DNA of 64,000 nt from NCBI GenBank assembly GCA_035578175.1, contig JAQMRL010000003.1, forward strand, positions 81,975,969 to 82,039,968. Reading direction: 5' to 3'. Origin of the DNA: Catonia carolina. Lineage: Eukaryota > Arthropoda > Insecta > Hemiptera > Achilidae. Positions within the stretch are counted from its first letter, which is position 1; each line of letters starts with the position of its first letter. The translations under genes were made by a program, and so were the position numbers. The notes under the pieces are model-generated. The model was not told the DNA's origin. It searched no databases and was given only the letters and a program-made list of their open reading frames with translations. Shown here piece by piece: positions 53,641 through 64,000 of this stretch.

Positions 53641-55339
53641 TATCTATTTATTTTTTAATAAAGAGGTAATAAGTACATTCAAATGTTTAATACTTAATTA
53701 TAAAATAAAATAATATAATTTAAATACACGATCATAGAAAGAAAATCATCTCATAAAAAGAAATCATCCATCATAGTTTGTAAATCATTATCATTAAAAA
53801 TTGGCACCACATTCTTGAAAATTTTCACGCCGAAATCGGTCACTGGATCGATTCATATTCACGTCACTTTCCCGCCATTCCTCATTCATTCCATCTCATT
53901 TACTAGTTGTGCTTTAAAAATTGTACAGTTCTAAATAAAAATAAAGCTAAAGTCAAAAAAATAAATACACGATCAATAACTGGCGTATGTTTTAACTTTA
54001 ATTGTATAAATAATAAAATGAATTCAACCTGGTAAGTTCTCTTATGTCTACGGTGTGGAAAGGTTGGTTGAAAGATATATGGAAAAATACAATGAGAGAA
54101 AGTTCTTGGTGATCTTTAATTCATAGAGTTTGTTTTTGTCGTTAAGTTTTATATCGAGACAGAACAGTACTGCTAAGTAGTTAAGTTTTTCTATTTCAGT
54201 CGTACCTTTCTGTAACGGTATGAAACATTTAAAGCAAAAAAGATATTGTATCAGAACGAAAGATCCATAAAAAGAAAAAGAACAGTTAAGAAGCTTATGT
54301 AAACATTACATTTTGTAATAAGTTTGACTAAAAACTACAAGTTCTGAGAAGAATCTATCTGTTTTCAGATTCAGTCAGCAACCAGTAGTATTGTGTGACA
54401 ACTAACATCTGAAATAACACCCCTTAACTTGTGATTCAACTTCACCATTACACAGCACATCAATAAATAATACGAAATAGAAAGCATCATTCAAAATGAA
54501 ACTGAAATTGAAATTAAATCAATTCCTTTCTATAGTTTACTTTAAAAGGTTTTGCTTCACCTAAATAATCTGTGTAACTTATTTCAATAAACCACGTAAG
54601 AAAACTAATAAAAAAAAATACCTTTTTAAAAAATAAAAAAGATTTTAAGAAAAATAACAACCCGGTATTTCTATGGCGCGCTTACAAATGTAGCCTATAC
54701 TTGATAGAAGAATGGGTAACTGGTACTGAAAATAAAGAAAATTTTAAGATCCAGATAGCTTAAAACTTTAATTGCAATGAACTTACAACTAGATTTTTCT
54801 GTCTTTAATTTTGATTAGTGTATACACAATATCTGTGCATGACATTTAATTTAACAGGCTTTGATTGATAGCAATCGCGAGCTTTAGAGAATTTTTTTTG
54901 TATACACATCTTATTTTCTCTGTGATATAATTTTTTTTACGTTTAGGTTGTGTGCATCCTGAAAGCAACATGCGATGCAACACAACGTATTCCTAAGTTT
55001 CTTTGAAGAGGGTTCATGCTTGCTGGACAAGTTTATGGCCGCTATCAAGCCAAAAACAACTCGTGGTAATGCCACTCTACAAAATACAAAAAATTACATT
55101 TTTGTACGTAGGCTTACATTAGTTTGAAAATGTTGTTATATTTTAAAGTTTAAATCTTTTTCAGTCCGGTGCCTAAAAAAGATAGAATAGAGCTATATTC
55201 TCTGAGTTATAACTAAAAGAAATAAATTAAATAGACTCATTATCATATTTAATGGAGAGTGATGTTTTAGTCCCGTTATCTGATTGTTAATGTCTGGTAA
55301 TTTTTTTTACGTTAAAGAAATTTTGTTTTATGACATGAA
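53641..55339. other. AT-rich DNA, nothing recognised
   Basis: About 1.7 kb. 54391-54412 is a 22-bp exact match to filler sequence in the LINE at 50287-50308. Otherwise nothing recognised. Confidence 0.4.
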
Positions 55340-56147
55340 GTTGGTTGCCCTACTCAACTGGAATAGATACGGCAGAGTGAGTTGATTATCCTTGAGCTGT
55401 GTAAAATTTTGTGCCGTTTCCAGACGTGTTACAAACAGAATGTCTTTTACCCTAGAAGAACGGGTTTTCATTTTTGTACAATATTTTGCTACAAAATCGA
55501 ACGCGGGTGTAATAGAATCATTTAAAATTAAATTTGTTGATGTTCTTCCACCAGAAAAAATGTCAATTTCTAGGCTAACAAACCGATTTTGAGAGACAGG
55601 TAGTGTTTGCGACAGGAAATGCAGTGGTCGACCAACTCTCTTGACAGATGATGTTTTAGAGAATATAAAAACAAGATTGCTCAATTCTCCACGGACAATT
55701 TTACGAAAACTTTCTTCGCAAGTTGGTTTGTCATATTCGAGTGTTCAGAAAGCTGCTAGAAAATTAAAACTATTCGAATCGCGTACGATCAGTACAAAAG
55801 ATTTTCAGCCTCCAGATTGAAAACAGAAACTGCAATATTACCCGTTGGTTTAGGTCTTTCGTAAATGATTACGGAATCAATGTTTTAAACACAGTGTTCT
55901 CTAGTGATAGAGCATGGATTCATCTCGACGTTAATGTGAACAGTCAAAACATTCGAATTTGGGATGAATCTTTTACACTCGCGTACGATTTCGTAGTAAA
56001 ATATTGTTCAAGAATGAAAACCCGTTGTTCATGGTAAAAGACATTCTGTTTGTAACACAACCGGAAACTGCACAAAATTTTACACAGTTCAATGAGAATC
56101 AACTCACACTGCCGTATCTACATCGGTTGAGTAGGGCTACTAATTTC
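55340..56147 (+). mobile_element. mariner/Tc1-type transposon with inverted duplicate of its own 5' end
   Basis: Inverted repeats of ~180 bp: 55340-55521 and about 55970-56147, roughly 85-90% alike by eye. The left arm holds the 5' terminus plus the first ~25 codons of the transposase (MSFTLEERVFIFVQYFATKS). The right arm is the reverse complement of the same segment, including the diverged start of the coding sequence, and abruptly replaces the transposase at WDES. Such arms are therefore not ordinary terminal repeats but a copy of the 5' end. The 3' part of the gene is missing. Confidence 0.8.
55440..55972 (+). pseudogene. mariner/Tc1-type transposase, N-terminal two-thirds, decayed
   Basis: Reads MSFTLEERVFIFVQYFATKS, FKIKFVDVLPPEKMSISRLT, NRF, a stop, ETGSVCDRKCSGRPTLLTDD, LRKLSSQVGLSYSSVQKAAR, KLKLF (helix-turn-helix region with the family's RFxETGSVxDxxxSGRP linker), then after frame changes FQPPD, RWFRSFVNDYGINVLNTVFS, SDRAWIHLDVNVNSQNIRIW, DES. 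The first catalytic Asp lies in SSDRAWIHLD (family: FSDEAWIHLDG), where the expected Glu after Asp is Arg. The later catalytic region is absent, replaced by the inverted 5' end. Confidence 0.8.
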
Positions 56148-57028
56148 GTGTCACAAACCAAAATTTCCCTTTCTTAGAAAAAAATTACCAGGCATTAACA
56201 ATTGGGTACAGGATTAAAAAAAATCACTTAATACTTAATTATATACCCAAAGATATACCAATGGGTATCAATCTTTGTTTTTGTGTTACCTTTTTTCATG
56301 TTTCTTTGTTATATACAAAAAAATCTTTTCGGAATCAATAATTAGTATTATGATTTAGCACAATTTCGCTGTATAAATACTTAGTCGGCAAGACAGGCTT
56401 CAGTAAAAAGTTGGCCGGGCCTTGGCAGTCTTATCAAAATTTTAAACGGATCTGGATCAAATTTAGTTGTTGAACACTGAAATAGAGATATTGTAAATCG
56501 TCTGAGGAGTTGCCAATTAGTGACTTTCTCATGCAAGTGACAATGAGACAATTTAATACAACTATTACATTGTAACTTCTAGTTGTCCGAAAATGTTACA
56601 AACAGTGATAGTAGATTAGAAATGTTACAAACAGTTATTAGATCAAATAACGTCTAGAAGATATTCCTACAGTGCGGACCTGTAGATGATCTTTTTCTAA
56701 TTATAGTGTTGTTAATTAACACTAATTATAGTGTTTTTTCTAAATATAGTGTTAAATATATTACTAATTTTTGGAGCAACCGAGGAAGTCATAAAAATGT
56801 CGGTATATATTGGCTGTGAAAGATGAACAACTGGTAAAAATTTTGGCCTGGTAGGTTAAATGGTTTCCGAGAAAATGTACCTAAATGTTAAAAATCTAAA
56901 TTTACGGGAACAGGCAAAAAAGAAAAGGCACAAATCAAAGATAAAATGTACACAAACAAGTAAATTTCCCAATAACAGTTGGTTAGGAAGCTGAACCAAC
57001 AGATAAGAATATTAAAAACAGTAATGCA
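56148..57028. other. AT-rich DNA with small local duplications
   Basis: A 29-bp direct duplication begins at 56591 and 56620 (AAATGTTACAAACAGT in both). Three TATAGTGTT words lie within 56704-56753. No gene seen. Confidence 0.45.
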
Positions 57029-57841
57029 GATATTTTAAAAAACTAAAATTCCTTTGCTCTAAAACGATCAGTATAAATTATAAAAAAATCTGGTATGAAA
57101 CACTCACACAACTTTATCTTACCAATACAAATAATAAACAATGTAACCTTATAGACTAGGCCTATTAATAATAAACAAAAGTATTAATTTCAAAAATCAT
57201 AAACTCATTTTAATCATTAGTGAATGATATAAAATGAAATTCAACCTCAGTTTGGCTAATAATACGAAAAATCACTCTTTGACAATAAACTAGGCTCTGT
57301 AGAGAAAAATGTTTAAATTAAAAGTTGTAGATCTCCACAAATTTCAGTAGATATGGCGCCTACTTTATCATGTAGAGCATAAAAAATGTAGCAGGCCTGC
57401 ACGAGGTGATTTTTAAAAAAAATGTAGCAGCAATTTTTGAGAAAATTGCAAAAAAGTTAAAAATGACACTAATAAATTATTACTTCCGGTTGACTGATTT
57501 TAATGAAAATGTTCATGTCGAGTCACTAGTGTTACCTAACTTAGTAGAAACTTAAGTTTCAACATCGTATTATGTTCAGTTCTTAAGATATTTTGTTAAC
57601 ACACGCGCGCGCGCACACACAAACACACACACACACAGACACACAGATAAATCGCTAGAAATATGTTTTTTGGGTTCAGGGGTCTGGAAAAGTGTGGATG
57701 CGGTGAAAACTTGATATCGAAAAATTGACATAAAACGCTCCAAGAGAAAGTAAAAAAAATTATTCAGATATTTTAAAAAACTAAAATTCCTGTGCTCTAT
57801 AGCGATCAGTTTAAAATTATAAAAAATATTTATTCCTGGTG
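57029..57841 (+). repeat. R2 repeat flanked by ~70-bp direct repeats
   Basis: R2 body at 57087-57765 with ACTCACACAACTTT, CTCAGTTTGGCTAATAATAC, TAGGCTCTGTAGAGAAAAAT, TTCAGTAGATATGGCGCCTA, TGTTTTTTGGGTTCAGG and GAGAAAGTAAAAA. Direct repeats flank it: 57029-57090 and 57763-57841 both contain CAGATATTTTAAAAAACTAA, AATTCCT(T/G)TGCTCTA and CGATCAGT.TAAA. Two tandem, partly overlapping R2 units, or a longer element with terminal repeats, would explain this. Confidence 0.65.
57600..57646. repeat. (CG)n/(CA)n alternating microsatellite
   Basis: An ACACGCGCGCGCGCACAC tract followed by interrupted CA repeats, inside the R2 repeat at the position of the AC repeat of the copy at 38337-38355. Confidence 0.85.
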
Positions 57842-59459
57842 ACATGATAATTTTTCTGGGTAAATACGATAAAAACTTAAATTTTTCATTAAAATAATTT
57901 TTTGACAAACCTTAATGTTTTTTCTGGTAAATCTAGGTCTAAAATGTTGAAAAACATAAAACACTGAAGTTGAAATTTTCTGTCAAAACCATCATACAGT
58001 CTCACCTTAATATCGCATCATTTAATTTACAATAGTAGATTAGTAAATGACATTAAAATAGATTAGGTATATTTGTAAAGATAAATTGATACACTATTAT
58101 CTTATTATTCGACAATAAATAATCTGGTATTAAAACGTCAGTTAAATATGGAGTAAATTTTATAATAAGCATCATGAAGAGAGAAACGTGGTTACAATAA
58201 ATTGGTTAACGAATGTTTTTATGGTCTCTATTGAATTATGGCCATAAATTTGATAGTTAGTTAATTAAACTAATTCAAATTTTGTCCATTAATTAATCAT
58301 TGCCAGTTACTCCTCCTTTGTACGGAGCCTGAGTACATCCAAACATTGGTCGTGGTGAATTTATACTTAGAGGAGGGGTAGGAAAGGCAATTTCTCATTT
58401 AGCGAATGAACATCGGTTGGCATGGGAGAAGCAAACTGAACATTGATGTGGTAACGAACAAAATAGGATGGGTGAATTTGGTATAGTGAGAGTGTTTGTG
58501 TTGGGAGTAAAATTGTAAAATTGTGAGGGTATGAGTTCGGGTCACATAGTGTTTCATAGTGAGTTTGAATGTGTGTCGGTATGGGTAAATGTAGACGGAA
58601 AGGGAAGGGTTAAATTTAACCGGCTGGGATGTAATGGAGTTCTCATTAAAGTCATAATGTAGTACTAGAAATACTCGGGCTAACGTAGCGGAGATTTTGT
58701 TTTTCATTAGTGGCATGGATTCTAAGGCTTGGTTTTTGTGTAATCACTGCAATTTGTAGTCGTGCACCGGTTCCATGTATAATTTTCTTTGACCTTGAAT
58801 TTTAAATGCCAAACTTCAATTAATACGAAGCACTTCCCTTACTGCTATACCAAATTTTAATCCAAAACCTTAACATCTACTCTTCAGAACTTAAACATAC
58901 AAAACTTTTCTCCTTGTACACACAGAAAATCTCTGTATCCCCCGCTTTTAGCCATTCTCTCTATTTCTCCGATTTGTTTAATATGTATACATAACCTTCA
59001 CGACCTTCCTGTATAAACTTTTGAACATTAACTTCAATCTAAAACATTATAATACAACATAACCGGCCATTATAAAGTCACTTTATTATATTTTCATACT
59101 TATATCTTAATTTTCAGATTTTTAAAATCTCCTTTTCTACTTTTATTATCTGTAAAAAATAACTAGCCCTATATTTTCTTTTTCAGGTAATGGTTTATTA
59201 AAAAGTTAACGGTTTCATATTTTTATTTTAATAACCTCTCTTACGGCTTTACTGAGTTGAAATTAATATTATAAATACAACAGTATGCATGATAAGTTAT
59301 CATTACCAAATATTTTTAATTGAAAATCTTTTGGTTATAGTAGGGTAATTCGAAGCAAGATACAGTTAATTTTATTTACTTATGAAGCTAAAATGTCTAC
59401 ATAAGTCTTAGCTTGGGGATAGGTAATGATATGAAATTGTATACAGGTGAAAACATTTT
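57842..59459. other. AT-rich DNA, nothing recognised
   Basis: 58330-58720 is G-rich on the plus strand and less AT-rich than its surroundings, but shows no frame or motif I recognise. Confidence 0.4.
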
Positions 59460-59540
59460 CAGAACTAATTAGGAATCGAACCCGGAACCCCAGCATAAAT
59501 GCCTGTATACCAGCAAACAAAAACACCAAATTGGAATTCG
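59460..59540 (-). repeat. tRNA-like SINE head remnant
   Basis: Minus strand: TTGGTGTTTTTGTTTGCTGG, then GCATTTATGCTGGGG, then a strong B-box CCGGGTTCGATTCC. The A-box is degraded. Confidence 0.5.
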
Positions 59541-61283
59541 TATTTTACGAACTAGGTTTTACTCTTTTATACTAATATTATAAAGAAGAAAAGTTTATTC
59601 GTTTGTTTGTACGAGGTAATTTCAGAAATTATCCAACCGATTCAAAAATTTATTCACTGCTGAAAAGCTTAAAGCTTTCCTAGTAACATAGGCTATACAG
59701 CTTATTGAAAATTAGTAACAAAAGCTCTCTACCAATGTCCCCACAGCTATTTTTCACCCAAAATGTATAATTTGCTTCCTTCGTACATGAAAAACAATGG
59801 GCAGTTTGCAAGGTGCCCCAAGTTTCCAAATAATCAATTGCCCTAAATTTAAGCTAGCCAAAAATGGAGTTAAATAAAAAAACAGAATTTTAAGGTTATG
59901 CTGAGAAAAACAAAATTTAATCAAATAGAATTTAGAATAAGATACAAAAATGAGAGTTTACGTAGTAATACATTAAAATATATTTTTAAAATGATTTATG
60001 ATTTGATTCCTTTCCTTTTCTTAAGTAATATTAATTTAACAGATCTTAAAGTTTACTTATCGTTTATTTTAAAATTAAAAGGTTTTACCACAATGATTTT
60101 CCATGCTGTTCACTTTTGATCGTCGGTATTGTTGTCTTGATGTAGGTTCATGTACTCTTCTTGATGATCTGAGACCATGCTCAAATAAAAAATGGTTTCG
60201 TTAATTTATTTATTCAACAACTCCATTAACCTTCCATGTTCCATTATTCCTTCACTCGCGCAATTATATTTATTAATTATAATCTCATTGATTGAAATTT
60301 AACCGCACTATTTTATTTAATCTTTTTAAATATGAAGCCGAATTTAAACACAGTTGATTGACACTATTTATTTTATTTTATTTTTATCACTTTGGATTTA
60401 CTGTTCATCATGTTTTAAAGATGTATAAAATATTTAAATAGTTATTCAAAATTTCTACGTAATTTATATTTTTTTATCATAGACAAGGAAACAAGCTTTA
60501 AACATCATTATATCACACACATATGATATAGGTTGGTACCATTACTTGCTATACCATATTTTTACTTGATGTGATTAGTGTTGGTACGCCTGTTCATTCA
60601 ATTAAAGAAATCCAGTATTCTAATTTGCTAAAAGTTAAAAATTAGTATACAGTGTAAATTAGTGTGTAATCAGTAATATACAATCAGCTGATAAAATTAA
60701 CTAATCATAAAGTACTAACAGAATTGAAAACCAGCTTATTTCTACAAGTACCTACTATTTCTGTTTATTATTTAGAAGATTTTTTTATTAATCGGCTAAA
60801 AACTTTACAATGCTTACAGGGCCGGTACTTCTGTACAATTTTCCTGGGGAGGATCAAGTGTCTGGAAGAAATTATTTTTTCTTTTAGTGTTACTGTAAAT
60901 CTAGAACCTGCTCTTGTATAACAATAAGAAGATTTGTCGTTAGTATTAATTATGAGAGAGTAATGCCCCCCTCCCTTCGGCTGGTATCATTATATTAATT
61001 TTCAAATGTATTTTTGTTCTTGACGTGGAGGTATTAAAATAATTCCGTTGGGTGTAGTCTTTTGTGTGTTTTACCGTTACCTAAGAAAATTGATGGCTTC
61101 TGATTCTGAAGATCAAGTCGTTTTCATGATCTTCTGATGATTTTCTTTTGATTTCTGATGATTTTTGAGTGTTTTGGTTCGGTGGTCCAAAACTTCTGTA
61201 TTTCTTCTTGTATTGTAGGAGTGTTGTAGGAGTGAGCGGGCCTCTCTGTGTTACAGTATTAGGTATTTATCAAAGGTGAGTTT
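59541..61283. other. AT-rich DNA, nothing recognised
   Basis: About 1.7 kb. TTCTGATGATTTTC-like words repeat near 61133-61175. No gene seen. Confidence 0.4.
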
Positions 61284-61779
61284 GTGATGTTTCAAAGAAT
61301 TTTTTACTCAAAGCCTTTGAATGGTTTTAATATTAATGTGACTCATTGTGCCCCAGAGTTTAATCCGGTATGTCCACACAGATTTGCATATTATTTTATA
61401 AATCATTTAGATTTACTGTTAAGCATCCAGTACAGTTATTTCAGATTGCAGTATTTGAGACTCAGTTGGTTTCTTTTGCTCTATATGTAAGTTCTCCACG
61501 TAAGCCGCCTGTTCAGTTGGAGGCCAAGATATTTTGCTTTATTGGTTTGTGGTTTTTGTAAGATGTTTAAAAATTAAAAACGCTAGTGTATATGTTTCCC
61601 GTTTAAATGTTAATGTTAGTACAGACTCTTCTGTTCGTTTGTCTTTATACGATACTTCTTTTTGCCAATTTTGTTCGCTGTCTAAGTGCTGCTTCAAGTT
61701 TTGTTATGAAATTCGTAAATCTTTGTGTGCTGGCTGGATAGCCGTGTCTTCATCGAATGTTGCAACTGTAGAGCTATAA
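61284..61779 (+). pseudogene. possible decayed coding stretch, function unknown
   Basis: Three overlapping plus-strand frames (61284-61490, 61370-61561, 61534-61779) cover about 500 bp less AT-biased than their surroundings. Reading across them gives LFQIAVFETQLVSFALYVSS, PRKPPVQLEAKIFCFIGLWF, then a Cys-rich end (FCQFCSLSKCCFKFCYEIRK). The Pro-rich lead into Cys residues vaguely recalls the gag-like ORF1 zinc-knuckle region of Jockey-type LINEs, with Cys codons mutated, but no CCHC box is intact. I cannot name it with confidence. Confidence 0.3.
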
Positions 61780-61789
61780 TTTTGTGAGT

Positions 61790-62774
61790 GATCAGAAGTT
61801 TATATAAATAATAAATGATAATACTACATTTTAAAAGCATTTGAAAATATTACAACTCTGTTAAGTCAAACAACTTTAATTTTAGGCTGGTACAATAATT
61901 TTTTAAAGATATATTTTTCTACCATTATCATGCTTCAGGAAGCACATTCCTGCTAGATCCGTCAGTGATGTTCTCTCACAAACTTTTTGATGTATTTGAA
62001 CTTAAATATGTATTATATACTTACGATTTCTGTACAAATGAATTCTGCGGAAAACATTTTACGTTATTGTTTTTTTTTGTACTTTCCACTTTTATTCTTT
62101 CCGCTTGTTAAACAACTCCATCTGTATTCGAGTGTTCTAACAAGTGGAAAAAAGTAGGAGTAACGGTTAACGGTAGCGGAAGTAGCGCAGTTGACTATTA
62201 TTAGGAAAACAACGCTTATTTTGTTTCCCAACGTATATTCTCTTTACTCTTCTTCTTTTCCAGTTGCAGCCATCCGATCCAAATTCAAGTGTTTTCATTG
62301 CACGAGGGGAGAGGAAGAGAGAAAGAACGATAGTGAATATGAGCTGAGTCGATGAATCCCGAATGGAAGTACTCTATATTGTTGCTCTTTCCTTTCCCTA
62401 AAATCATTCCATCTCTGTTTAGACGAGAGACAAATTGGCTGAAGACTAGAAATGTCTCCCATGAGTGTCATCCTTACAGTGTTCCAAACAAGACGTCTGT
62501 CTGTCCGTCCGTGAATTTCAGACTAATCTCAATTTGCAGTTATAACAACCATGTTTCGAATATCATACAGAAGACCCATACCCTAAACCTCTCCAAAACA
62601 ATACAAACATCTCTACAAAATACTTCACACCAGTTTTCCTTTATACAATCAAGTTAGATAATATTATAGTAGAGATTTAAAATATTCCATTCAAGTAAAA
62701 ATATCAATCATATTTATCAAATAATCAGCTTTTGTTTATTAACTCTGGAATGATTTGATTCCAGAATTAATAAA
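61790..62774. other. AT-rich DNA, nothing recognised
   Basis: A 10-bp imperfect inverted repeat (CCGCTTGTTA / TAACAAGTGG) lies at about 62100-62147. A 101-codon frame at 62352-62657 has no motif. Nothing else seen. Confidence 0.4.
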
Positions 62775-62860
62775 TTATAGATCACGATGATAAGCGCAAC
62801 TGGCCTAAAATCCGAAGTCTCAGATTCGACTTTTAATTCCTTAAGAGGCACCAAGGACCA
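62775..62860 (+). repeat. weak tRNA-like remnant
   Basis: GATAAGCGCAACTGGCC followed by AGTCTCAGATTCGACTTTT resembles D-arm and T-arm order. Poor B-box. Low confidence. Confidence 0.3.
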
Positions 62861-64000
62861 GACCCATAGTTTTATAACTATAAAGAAAACCATTTTTTTA
62901 ACTTCTGCTCATTTAAATCATATTACGTATACAGCGCACTTTTGTTGCAAGAAAAAGTAGTCTTTAAAATACATATACATTAGACTTACGTACGCTACAC
63001 ATTTAGTTTTTAAACGCACTTTGTTTCTGTGACTTTTCCTAACTACAAAAATTCTTAGCTTTTGTAACTCAAAGACATTCATATAAATAACAACCGTTAA
63101 ATATTCTATAGGATTTTTCCCCGGATATTTTTTGTATCATTGCTGAAAAGGGCTTTTTGTTTGAAAAAGTTTAAAATTGATCTCCGTTTAGGTAGATCCA
63201 TTAAATTTAATTTACTTTCTCCATTTGTTCAAGAGCAAATCTTCTGCTGTGACACAATTTTACTTTTTCCATCATTACATTTAGGATTATTATTGCAAAA
63301 AAATTGTATTGGGGCCAAATTGTACTACATACGTTCTTGAAAAGTCTTTACAGTAGAAAAACAACCGTATGACACAAACAAGTACCAGTACAAAACCGTT
63401 GATGGATGATTTGTCCATGAGTATCGGATGATAGTGTAAGGTTTTTCAAAGATCAGCTGGTCAAAACAAGATCGGGTAGATATTTTTATGCAATATTTTC
63501 GCTCTACAGATTAATTAATCGTGTTTAAATCTGATTAATTTCCCAGCTTTTTGAAGCAGTGGAAGAGATTAATATTTAAAGTCAATCCAGGTCTTTCAGT
63601 AAACATTTTTAAGCCTTTTTTCTTGCACTCGTTTTTATGTAAGCAATAAAATCCACTACGATGAATTCAAAATTCGAACAGTAAAAGAGTTACTCTATAT
63701 TTTTATACCAAATTTCATGATCGACTAGCTAACTTTCCCAAACAGCTGCCTTGTGATCTAGCTGTAAGTAATCACATAACCGCAAGATGTTTAAAATGAA
63801 AATGTAGCACAGACCACTTGGTCTAAATAACGGATTAGAGCCACCGTCCTAACCGGAGAATGTACTACTACGGACCTCTTCTCCTGACAGTATAACTCCT
63901 CAACTTCATTTAAATAACGTAAATAGCACATACGGAAAATGTTCCGCTCAGTGGATACTACTGTATCCAGAATCAAATACAAAAGTTAATCTGATTCCAA
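62861..64000. other. AT-rich DNA, nothing recognised
   Basis: End of window. Small frames (63140-63340, 63791-63982) have no motifs. Confidence 0.4.

Noticed and set aside
55328..55684. 118-codon minus-strand frame
   Set aside because: Antisense of the transposase fragment within the long inverted repeat.
1..64000. CRISPR arrays, operons, prokaryotic mobile elements
   Set aside because: No regularly spaced identical short repeats with unique spacers, and the sequence is clearly eukaryotic in its repeats.

Overview
The window looks like an intergenic or intronic block of an insect nuclear genome. It is strongly AT-rich and has no operons. It is crowded with the mobile element set typical of arthropods: Ty3/Gypsy, Jockey-like and RTE-like LINEs, tRNA-headed SINEs, mariner/Tc1, Tigger and piggyBac relics. 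The order Hemiptera is a guess from the general character of the repeats; I could not test it. I found no conserved host protein-coding gene. Every sizeable open frame I recognise belongs to a mobile element or its remains.

Layout. 1-5150: AT-rich DNA with a repeat tail, a tRNA-headed SINE remnant and a well-bounded SINE (11-bp target duplications). 5155-6130: two decayed LINE reverse transcriptase C-termini. 6500-8560: a degenerate tandem array of roughly 210-bp units. 8575-10120: two nested copies of one LINE 3' end, one of them carrying a 591-bp insertion with 5-bp target duplications. 11838-12620: a large imperfect inverted repeat. 14032-14410: a Tigger/pogo relic. 15480-16075: a GC-rich island ending in a hairpin of histone-mRNA type. 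16500-16720: an inverted repeat and a promoter-like cluster. 18987-20167: short tandem repeats and microsatellites. 21164-26461: an almost complete Ty3/Gypsy element on the minus strand, with two identical 180-bp LTRs, a tRNA-Leu primer site, gag and pol; pol is broken by a 47-bp insertion.

26993-50990 is a mosaic of a ~400-bp interspersed repeat (here 'R1', six copies), a SINE (here 'SINE-A', four copies), a ~650-950-bp repeat (here 'R2'), RTE-like LINE fragments, Jockey-like LINE fragments, a piggyBac relic and a transposase tail. 52349-53301 and 55340-56147 are two defective mariner/Tc1-type transposons; the second has had its 3' end replaced by an inverted copy of its own 5' end. From 56148 to 64000 the DNA is mostly AT-rich with another R2 copy, tRNA-like remnants and one doubtful decayed coding stretch.

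The parts are related by parasitism and nesting rather than by a pathway. LINEs would have supplied the reverse transcription for SINEs, later elements landed inside earlier ones, and most copies are truncated, frameshifted or internally deleted. The youngest-looking event is the Gypsy insertion, judged by its identical LTRs.
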